Of a stretch of 64,000 bases of DNA, positions 33,617-40,547 are shown piece after piece (position 1 is the stretch's first letter; every line of letters starts with the position of its first letter). Where the stretch lies: the NCBI GenBank assembly GCA_965205595.1, contig CBDBHI010000006.1, positions 109,314-173,313 on the forward strand, in the 5' to 3' direction. A program made the translations under genes and the position numbers. The notes under the pieces were generated by a model. The model saw nothing but the letters and a program-made list of their open reading frames with translations, searched no databases and was not told the origin of the DNA. The DNA comes from CATQHP01 sp965205595. GTDB taxonomy: Bacteria > Acidobacteriota > Terriglobia > Bryobacterales > UBA6623.

Positions 33617-34930
33617 TTAAACCCCTGGCATTGCCTTTTTTAACGGTTTCAGCAGAAGCCCTAACACCACCGCCATGCCAATGCACATCAGCCCGAGCAC
33701 CGCAAAGAACGTTGAGTGCGACCATTCCGTCCAATAGACGCCGATTGCGGTGAGCTTGTTGCCAATCGCGGTGGCGACAAACCAGCCGCCCATCATCATG
33801 CCGCGCAGCCTATACGGTGCGACCTTCGATACCAGCGAGAGGCCCATCGGTGAAAGCAGCAGTTCTCCGAGCGTCACAACTCCGTAAGAAGAAATCAGCC
33901 ATGCCGGTGAAACTTTGAAGGCATAGATGTCAACACCAGTAACGCTCGCCTCACCGACTTTGGCGGCCCAATACAGGACGAAAAATGAAAGCCCCGTTAG
34001 GACCATGCCAATACACATTTTTGTTGGCGTCGACGGTTCGATGCCGCGGGCACCCATCCAGCGCCAGGCCGCTACGAGCGGAAACGTGAGTACCAGGATC
34101 CAGAATGGATTGATGGAACTCGAGATCGTGCCGGACACATTCCAGTTCGTGTTGTCGTTGGCCCAATAGGTCAGCGTCGAGCCGTTCTGGTGGAACGCCA
34201 TCCAGAAAACGATCACGATCAGAAAAATGACAATCAGCGCCATAATACGGCGGGACTCGGGTACGGCGTCGAGGGCGCTGTTAGAAGAAACGGCCTCGGC
34301 TCCGGCGGACAGGCTGCGGTCCACGCCCTCGACGTGTTGCCGGAAAAACCATAGCGTGCCAACAGAAATGAGCATCCCAAATCCCGCAACGGCGAAAGCA
34401 ACGTGGTAGCCGTAGATCTGTTTAAAGAACTCCATAGCTAGACCGGCGGCAAACGCCCCAACATTAATTCCGAAGTAGAAAATGTTGTAGGCCTGGTCTT
34501 TGAGCTTGCTGCCGTCTTGATAAAGATTGCCGACCATGGTCGACACGTTCGGCTTGAAAAACCCATTGCCAACAACGAGGCAGCATAGAGCTACGTAAAC
34601 GATGCTGAGCGAGTGAAATGAAAGCAGGAAATGTCCGGCGACGAAAAAAACGCCGCCGATCATCACCGAACGCCGATAGCCCAAATAGCGGTCGGCGAGG
34701 AATCCGCCGATGAGGGGGCTGGCGTAGACCGCGGCCAGGTACCAGGAGTAAAGGTTGATCGCCTCGGATTCCGTCCAACCGAATCCCTCAACGCTGTCGC
34801 GCATATAGAGAATGAATAGCGCCAGCATCGAATAGAAGCTGAAGCGCTCCCACATCTCGGTCGCGAAAAGTACATAGAGTCCGCGCGGGTGTTTTTCGGC
34901 GGCAGTAGAAGCGAGCGTATCGGCAGCCAT
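33617..34930 (-). CDS. POT-family peptide transporter
   Basis: 437 aa proton-driven di/tripeptide symporter of the major facilitator superfamily, twelve or more helices. Family signature at the first helix: ATEMWERFSFYSMLALFILYM. A second POT motif region is KDQAYNIFYFGINVGAFAAG, and the loop GGFLADRYLGYRRSV follows helix 2. I start at ATG 34930 (MAADTLASTAAEKHPRG); the open frame begins 24 codons earlier but that would run into the divergent operon start. Confidence 0.9.
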   Translation of the reverse strand: MAADTLASTAAEKHPRGLYVLFATEMWERFSFYSMLALFILYMRDSVEGFGWTESEAINLYSWYLAAVYASPLIGGFLADRYLGYRRSVMIGGVFFVAGHFLLSFHSLSIVYVALCCLVVGNGFFKPNVSTMVGNLYQDGSKLKDQAYNIFYFGINVGAFAAGLAMEFFKQIYGYHVAFAVAGFGMLISVGTLWFFRQHVEGVDRSLSAGAEAVSSNSALDAVPESRRIMALIVIFLIVIVFWMAFHQNGSTLTYWANDNTNWNVSGTISSSINPFWILVLTFPLVAAWRWMGARGIEPSTPTKMCIGMVLTGLSFFVLYWAAKVGEASVTGVDIYAFKVSPAWLISSYGVVTLGELLLSPMGLSLVSKVAPYRLRGMMMGGWFVATAIGNKLTAIGVYWTEWSHSTFFAVLGLMCIGMAVVLGLLLKPLKKAMPGV

Positions 34931-35017
34931 TGAGCACCGATTATAGCGGTGACTCGTAGAGACCCCCGAAACAATTGTGTGCCGCTCCCGAGGTTTGGGC
35001 ACTCTAATCTAAAGGCT

Positions 35018-35878
35018 GTGGCAATTGCCAAGACCATCGGAATCGTCGGCGCGGGCCGCGTCGGTCAGGCGCTGGGCTCGTTGTTGGGTCGCAATCACAT
35101 TGTTAAAATTTCGTCGCGTGGCGATGCCGCTAGCGCCGCCGCGTTCATCGGGAACCGAGCGCAGGCAGTTTCGATCAGCGAACTCGCGGCAAGTTGCAAG
35201 TACGTCGTCGTTGCGGTTCCTGACTCAGCCGTAAGCGAAGCCAGCGCGGAGCTAATCGGCTCCCGTGCCCAAGTGGTACTCCACACATGCGGTTCGCTCG
35301 GTCCGGCGGCTCTCGCACCACTCACCACGAGCGGTGTCTCGTGCGCGACGTTTCATCCTCTACAGACGTTCGCATCGCGCGAGCAAGGCGTGGAATGTCT
35401 CACTGGTTCCACATTCGGAATCTGTGGCAGCGGTGCCGCGTACGATTGGGCCAAGGAGCTCTGCACCGAATTCGGCGGCAGCCCAATCGCGATTCCAGAA
35501 GAGCAATTGCCGCTCTACCACGCGGCCGCCGTCATCGCCGGAAACTACACCATCGGGCTCGTCGATGTCGCTGTTAAGCTGATGGAGAGAGCCGGAGTGG
35601 AGCACGATTTGGCATTGACGGCCATCGCGCCGCTTGTTCGCACGAGCGTCGAGAACGCCCTCGTTATGGGCCCCGAGGCCGGCTTAACCGGACCGATCGA
35701 AAGAGGGGATAGCCCGACGATTGAGCGTCATATCGAAGCGTTGCGCACGGGCCCCGCCGGGTCCGACGCCGTTTACAAAGCGGTCGGCAGGCAACTCGTT
35801 AGCATTGCTCGAAGACGAGGATTGTCGCTAGAAAAGGCCGCTGCACTCGAAGAAATGCTGTTTCCGCAGGCGAGCTAA
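35018..35878 (+). CDS. Rossmann/DUF2520 oxidoreductase, candidate ketopantoate reductase
   Basis: 286 aa, GTG start. N-terminal NAD(P) domain (KTIGIVGAGRVGQALGSLLG) and a helical DUF2520 domain with FHPLQTF, YHAAAVIAGNYTIGLVDVA and GPIERGD. It overlaps panB by one base (TAATG), and panC follows, so the operon encodes the steps around ketopantoate reduction but no classical panE is seen. I propose it reduces ketopantoate to pantoate, as reported for PanG-type enzymes. That PanG belongs to this domain family is from memory and not checked. Confidence 0.72.
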   Translation: MAIAKTIGIVGAGRVGQALGSLLGRNHIVKISSRGDAASAAAFIGNRAQAVSISELAASCKYVVVAVPDSAVSEASAELIGSRAQVVLHTCGSLGPAALAPLTTSGVSCATFHPLQTFASREQGVECLTGSTFGICGSGAAYDWAKELCTEFGGSPIAIPEEQLPLYHAAAVIAGNYTIGLVDVAVKLMERAGVEHDLALTAIAPLVRTSVENALVMGPEAGLTGPIERGDSPTIERHIEALRTGPAGSDAVYKAVGRQLVSIARRRGLSLEKAAALEEMLFPQAS

Positions 35879-36708
35879 TGAATACAGCCATTCAACCTGT
35901 AAGAGCGCCCGATCTACGCAGGATGAAACAGCGTGGCGAAAAAATCGCCATGCTCACCGCCTATGACGTGACGATGGCACGCTTGTTGGATCGAGCCGGC
36001 ATCGACGTGCTGCTGGTGGGCGATTCGCTTGGCATGGTCATACTCGGTCACGAGACGACAGTGCCGGTGACGCTAGATGCAATGGTTCACCACTCAGCGG
36101 CGGTCGCGAGAGGGGCGCAGCGAGCGCTGGTCGTCGCGGACATGCCGTTTATGACGTATCAGACGAGCGTCAGCGATGCTATGGCCAATGCCGGCCGGCT
36201 GATACAAGACGGCGGAGCAGCGGCGGTCAAGATCGAGGGCGGCCACGCGGTGCTCGAAGTCGCCCAACGCCTGGTCGACGCCGGCATTCCTGTGATGGCC
36301 CATCTTGGGCTGACTCCACAGTCGGTGCATCAGCTTGGCGGCTTTCGCAAACAGGCGAAACGTCCCCGCGAGGCGGCGCGGCTAGTGGCCGACGCGCGTG
36401 CGCTTGAAGCGGCTGGAGCGTTCGCAATCGTCCTGGAGTCGATTCCGGAAGAGCTAGCCGCGGAAGTGAGCGCCGAACTTGAGATTCCGACAATCGGTAT
36501 CGGCGCTGGACCACACTGCGACGGCCAGGTACTAGTTAGCCACGACGCCTTCGGTCTTTACGACGAGTTTGTGCCGAGCTTCGTGAAGCAATACGCGCAG
36601 CTTGGCAAGCAAATGACCGAAGCCGCCGAATCATACGCACGCGAAGTGCGCGACGGCGTCTACCCAGCCGCGAAGCAGCAGCGTAAGCGGGATTCGATTT
36701 CACAGTAG
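35878..36708 (+). CDS. panB: Ketopantoate hydroxymethyltransferase
   Basis: 276 aa TIM-barrel enzyme that adds a hydroxymethyl group to 2-oxoisovalerate in pantothenate synthesis. Motifs: KIAMLTAYDVTMARLLDRAG, VLLVGDSLGMVILGHETT, AAAVKIEGG, MAHLGLTPQSVHQLGG and IGIGAGPHCDGQVLVSHD. Metal and substrate residues appear intact. Second gene of the pantothenate operon; 6 bp before panC. Confidence 0.97.
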   Translation: MNTAIQPVRAPDLRRMKQRGEKIAMLTAYDVTMARLLDRAGIDVLLVGDSLGMVILGHETTVPVTLDAMVHHSAAVARGAQRALVVADMPFMTYQTSVSDAMANAGRLIQDGGAAAVKIEGGHAVLEVAQRLVDAGIPVMAHLGLTPQSVHQLGGFRKQAKRPREAARLVADARALEAAGAFAIVLESIPEELAAEVSAELEIPTIGIGAGPHCDGQVLVSHDAFGLYDEFVPSFVKQYAQLGKQMTEAAESYAREVRDGVYPAAKQQRKRDSISQ

Positions 36709-36714
36709 TCTTCG

Positions 36715-37560
36715 ATGAGTACCCTCGAAGTTGACTCGATAAGCGACGTGCGGACGCAGGTTCGGGACGCCCGCTCAGCGGGTAAATCGATAGCTTGCGT
36801 GCCGACCATGGGCGCATTGCACGGGGGGCACGAGGCGCTTTTCGATCGAGCCAGGGAGGGCTGCGGCTTCGTTGTCGCGACCTCGTTCGTGAATCCAACT
36901 CAGTTCAGTGAACAAGCGGATCTTAAGCGCTATCCGCGGTCGCCCGAGGACGACCTCGCGATCTACCGCCGCCATGGGGTCGACGTACTGTTCGCACCGT
37001 CCGACATCGAAATTTATCCACGGCCATCGACAACTTTTGTCAGCGTCGAGGGCCTAACGGACGGCCTGTGCGGGGCGTTCCGGCCGGGCCATTTCCGAGG
37101 CGTGACGAGCGTCGTGATGAAGTTGCTCAACATCGTCACGCCCGACCGTGCGTACTTTGGCGAGAAGGACTATCAGCAACTCACAGTAATTCGCCGCATG
37201 GTTGACGACCTGAACATGCCGGTCGAGATTGTGCCCGTCGAAACCGTACGCGAGCCCGATGGCCTGGCCATGAGTTCACGGAACGAAAAATTGACAGCGA
37301 AACAGCGGGCGGCCGCGCTGACTCTTTCGCGGGCGCTGCAAGCGGCTCGCCGCTCGATCTCCTCGGGAGAGCAAGACCCCGCTTCGTTGAAAGCAGCCGC
37401 CGCACTGAAATTCGATGTCGAGCCTCTGTTGAGACTCGAGTACTTCGAAATCGTCGACCCCGATTCGTTGAACCCAGTGAAAGAAATTGAGGGTCCGGTT
37501 CGAATCGCCGTGGCCGCCTGGGCGGGCAAGACGCGGTTGATCGACAATGTAGCGGCCTAG
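36715..37560 (+). CDS. panC: Pantothenate synthetase
   Basis: 281 aa, normal length. Joins pantoate and beta-alanine using ATP. Motifs: VPTMGALHGGHEALFDRA, TSFVNPTQFSEQADLKRYPR, GHFRGVTSVVMKLLNIV, YFGEKDYQQLTVIRRMV and the KMSKS-like MSSRNEKL. The stop TAG at 37558-37560 is split by an IS630 insertion: T and A belong to the target and G is the first base of the IS. Because the IS starts with G the stop codon, and so the protein, is preserved. Confidence 0.96.
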   Translation: MSTLEVDSISDVRTQVRDARSAGKSIACVPTMGALHGGHEALFDRAREGCGFVVATSFVNPTQFSEQADLKRYPRSPEDDLAIYRRHGVDVLFAPSDIEIYPRPSTTFVSVEGLTDGLCGAFRPGHFRGVTSVVMKLLNIVTPDRAYFGEKDYQQLTVIRRMVDDLNMPVEIVPVETVREPDGLAMSSRNEKLTAKQRAAALTLSRALQAARRSISSGEQDPASLKAAAALKFDVEPLLRLEYFEIVDPDSLNPVKEIEGPVRIAVAAWAGKTRLIDNVAA

Positions 37561-38678
37561 TACTAACTTGCGAAAGTAAGGCCTTTAACTGTAAAATGTC
37601 GGTATGGCAAGACCGGCAACGGTGATTCGACTGAACGCCGAGGAAGAAGAGACGCTGCGACTCTGGGTGCGCGGCCACAAGTCCGAACGGCGCATGGTGG
37701 AGCGCGCTCGCATTGTGCTGCTGGCGGCCGCCGCTACCTCGACCGCCGAGATCGCCCGGCAACTGGGATCCCCGGCGGCGCGCGTGTCGAAATGGCGCAC
37801 CCGCTTCGCCCAGCAACGTCTGGCGGGATTATGCGATCAAGCGCGTTCCGGCAGGCCCGCGCGGTACGACCAAGCGACGCGCAAACGCATCCTCTGCCAA
37901 CTCGACGAAGCTCCGCCCGAAGGGCACGCCACTTGGACAGGCGAACTGCTCGCGGAAGCTCTCGGCGACGTCAGCAAGCATCAAGTCTGGCGCGTACTGC
38001 GGCAGCTCGGCGTGTCCTTGCGGCGGCGGCGCAGTTGGTGTTTGTCAACCGACCCGGAGTTCGCTCGCAAGGCCGCCGACATTGTCGGACTCTACCTCAG
38101 CCCGCCGGAAAACGCCGTGGTGCTCGCGGTCGACGAGAAGCCGAGCATCCAGGCCTTGGAGCGAGCGCAGGGCTGGCTACGCTTGCCCAACGGCAAGGCC
38201 TTGACGGGCTTCTCGCACGGCTACAGGCGGCACGGCACGACGCCGCTTTTCGCCGCGCTGGAAGTGGCTACCGGATTCATCATCGCCGGACACTATTGGC
38301 GCCGACGGCGTCGCGAGTTTCTCGACTTCATGAACCACATCGCGGCCATCCACGAAGGCCGCGAGATCCACATCATCTTGGATAACTTGAACACTCACAA
38401 GCCCAAAAATGACCGCTGGCTGCAACGTCATGCGAACATCCATTTTCACTACACGCCGACCTACAGTTCGTGGATGAATCAGGTTGAGGTGTGGTTTTCG
38501 ATTCTGAGCCGCCGCGCCTTGCGGGGGGCGAGTTTCACTTCCCCCCGGCAGGTGCGCGAGGCCATCGACAGCTTCGTCCGCGTCTACAACTCCAAGGCTA
38601 CTCCGTTCGAATGGACCAAGACCGTCGTAGCCCCTCGTCCCCTCGCCAGTAAATATTCTAACTTACGCAACTAAGTAC
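37560..38678 (+). mobile_element. IS630-family insertion sequence, complete
   Basis: 1,119 bp between duplicated TA dinucleotides (37558-37559 and 38679-38680). Terminal inverted repeats are GTACTAACTTGCGAAAGTAAG on the left and GTACTTAGTTGCGTAAGTTAG on the right (17 of 21 match). Removing the IS and one TA restores GGCCTAGCAGCCCGTGG, identical to the sequence at the efp stop, which confirms the boundaries. Confidence 0.92.
37604..38674 (+). CDS. IS630-family transposase
   Basis: 356 aa, apparently intact. Helix-turn-helix N-terminus (TAEIARQLGSPAARVSKWRTRF) and a second one (WTGELLAEALGDVSKHQVWRVL). The DDE core: first Asp in VLAVDEKPSIQALER, second in IHIILDNLNTHKPK, Glu in YSSWMNQVEVWFSIL. 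Transposes into TA. The stop lies 4 bp inside the right end of the IS. Confidence 0.93.
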   Translation: MARPATVIRLNAEEEETLRLWVRGHKSERRMVERARIVLLAAAATSTAEIARQLGSPAARVSKWRTRFAQQRLAGLCDQARSGRPARYDQATRKRILCQLDEAPPEGHATWTGELLAEALGDVSKHQVWRVLRQLGVSLRRRRSWCLSTDPEFARKAADIVGLYLSPPENAVVLAVDEKPSIQALERAQGWLRLPNGKALTGFSHGYRRHGTTPLFAALEVATGFIIAGHYWRRRRREFLDFMNHIAAIHEGREIHIILDNLNTHKPKNDRWLQRHANIHFHYTPTYSSWMNQVEVWFSILSRRALRGASFTSPRQVREAIDSFVRVYNSKATPFEWTKTVVAPRPLASKYSNLRN

Positions 38679-38819
38679 TAGCAGCCCGTGGCAAAAGTCA
38701 CGCAGGCCGCGTTACGGGCCTATGGGGCGGATCGAGTACTAGACGAGTGCCTCAACGAAGCGAGAGTCAAAGCGCACCAGGAATCTTTGAATGGCGCGTA
38801 ACCCGTTGGGCGGCGGGCA
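38678..38819 (-). repeat. Composite 3'-end repeat, copy 2 (downstream of panC)
   Basis: Minus-strand copy of the element at 13018-13164: block CTGCCCGCCGCCCAACGGGTTA at 38819-38798 and block AACGCGGCCTGCGTGAC ... CCACGGGCTGCTAG at 38714-38678. Before the IS insertion it directly followed the panC stop, just as copy 1 follows efp. The 282 bp between the IS and the M16 gene hold this and copy 3, but no gene. Confidence 0.65.
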
Positions 38820-38912
38820 GTAGCGGCCGCCGGCTTTGTCATTCGTCGGAGACGATCGCCCGGATCGCCGTCCTCCTCGCTCCGCGCCGATCAGCCACAA
38901 TTGCCCGCCGCG

Positions 38913-38945
38913 CGACCTACGGGACTTTTACCACGGACTGCTAAG
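38913..38945 (+). repeat. 3'-end repeat block, copy 3 (downstream of the M16 gene)
   Basis: CGACCTACGGGACTTTTACC then ACGGACTGCTAAG, the end block of the composite repeat in diverged form, 15 bp beyond the M16 peptidase stop. With copy 2 it forms an imperfect inverted pair ~200 bp apart. Confidence 0.5.
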
Positions 38946-38960
38946 CCCCTATTTGCCCGC

Positions 38961-40238
38961 TCAGCAGGCTAGCGATTCGCGATCGATCTTTAGGCCCTCT
39001 AAGTTTCCCAGTACGGCCAGCGCAAGCCGCTCTTTGTGAAACCATTCGTTTGCCAGATCTTGAATTTCGGCTTTCGTAACAGCTTCGATCTCATCGTTGA
39101 TTTCGTCGAGTGAGCGGATACGCCCGTGGTACGTCTCTTGGCGCGCGAGGTTCGTCATGCGGCTGCCGGTCGACTCTAGGCTGAGCATCATGCTGCCCTT
39201 GAGTTGATCTTTCACCCGCCGGATTTCTTGGTCCGGCACCAAGTTATCTTTGAGGTCGCGAAACTCGCGAAGTGTGTAGTCTATCACGCGGTTCAGCGAA
39301 TCGAGGGAGGTTCCGGCGTAAACGGAAAGACAGCCGGTATCGGAGTAGAGTCCGAGATCGGCGTAAACCGTATAGGCGAGCCCGGCCTGCTCGCGAATTT
39401 TTTGAAACAATCGCGAACTAAAGCCACCGCCCAGCAATGTGCTCAACACAAAGCCCGCATAGCGTTTGGAATCGCGAATCGAAAACGTCTCGACTCCAAG
39501 ATTCATGTGCACCTGCTCAAGCGATGGCTTGTCGCGCAATATGATTTCCGCTAGCGGGCGTGGTACTTGCTCGTGTTTGACCGCCGCTTCGGCGGCGGGG
39601 CCTTTGAAGCGCTCTCGCACCTGCTCGACCACGGTGTCGTGCTCGGCGTTGCCCGCGACCGTAATCAAGAGGTTGGTCGGCCGGAACGTTCGCTCGAAAA
39701 ATCCTCGCAGTTGCGGCTGGGAATACGCCTTGATCGATCGCGCGTTACCGATGATCGGGCGGCCCAAACCGTGGCCGCTCCAAAAACTACCGGCAAAGAC
39801 TTCGCCGATGAGATAGTCCGGGTTGTCCTCGTCCATCTTGAGCTCTTCGAGCACAACACCCTTTTCCCGCTCGATGTCGTCTTCGACGAACGTTGGCCGC
39901 TGCACCATGTCCGCGAGCATGTCGAGAGCTTGCGGCAGGTGCTCGTCTAGGACCTTGGCGGTGAACGCGGTCGTTTCTTTCGAGGTGAAGGCGTCGAGGT
40001 GGCCACCGAGCGAATCGATCGAGATAGCGATGTCTTGCGCGGAGAAATTTTCGGTTCCCTTGAACACCATGTGTTCCGTGAAGTGGGTGATACCGGTTTC
40101 GGGCTCGGCTTCGTGACGAGAGCCGGAATTAACCCACACGCCCACCGCGATAGAGCGCACGGTTGGCATGTTTTCCGTCACAATTCTGAGGCCGTTGGGA
40201 AGGGTGGTTTTTTGAACGTTGCGGACGAGGCTTGGCAC
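38961..40238 (-). CDS. M16-family zinc peptidase (insulinase-like)
   Basis: 425 aa from GTG 40238. Inverted zinc motif HFTEH within GITHFTEHMVFKGTENFSA, with the distal Glu in EREKGVVLEELKMDEDNPD. The C-terminal half has GGGFSSRLFQKIREQAGLAYTVYA, the substrate-side R/Y motif. This one-chain form resembles mitochondrial-processing-type bacterial peptidases (PqqL/YmxG group). The first 20 codons of the longer frame (to 40298) look non-family; I start at PSLVRNVQKTTLPNGLRIV. Confidence 0.9.
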   Translation of the reverse strand: MPSLVRNVQKTTLPNGLRIVTENMPTVRSIAVGVWVNSGSRHEAEPETGITHFTEHMVFKGTENFSAQDIAISIDSLGGHLDAFTSKETTAFTAKVLDEHLPQALDMLADMVQRPTFVEDDIEREKGVVLEELKMDEDNPDYLIGEVFAGSFWSGHGLGRPIIGNARSIKAYSQPQLRGFFERTFRPTNLLITVAGNAEHDTVVEQVRERFKGPAAEAAVKHEQVPRPLAEIILRDKPSLEQVHMNLGVETFSIRDSKRYAGFVLSTLLGGGFSSRLFQKIREQAGLAYTVYADLGLYSDTGCLSVYAGTSLDSLNRVIDYTLREFRDLKDNLVPDQEIRRVKDQLKGSMMLSLESTGSRMTNLARQETYHGRIRSLDEINDEIEAVTKAEIQDLANEWFHKERLALAVLGNLEGLKIDRESLAC

Positions 40239-40547
40239 TATCGGCCATCGTATCAGGGGCTGTGCGGTTCGTCTGTCACCCTTATTACGGCCTGGCACTA
40301 ACCCGCATTTCTCACCGGCTTACGGCGAAAGCAGGCGATAGGTACGCCACTACCTCGTTGCGCTCGATCGCGACTGCCCGACGGACTGCAAAAGTACGCC
40401 TTCGCGCGTCGAGGCTCGCCCGCCTCGTATTGACGCACCTCTTACGCAATTCCGCTAGCCACGTGGTAAGAAAGACGAGCTTAGGGATTTCGCAGGCATG
40501 AACTTTCCTCGATTTCCAGCCGCATCAATTGCTACAATTGCCGCGGT

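Noticed and set aside
37181..37816. 211-codon minus-strand frame spanning the end of panC and the IS630 left end
   Set aside because: Crosses an IS junction and is antisense to two real genes.
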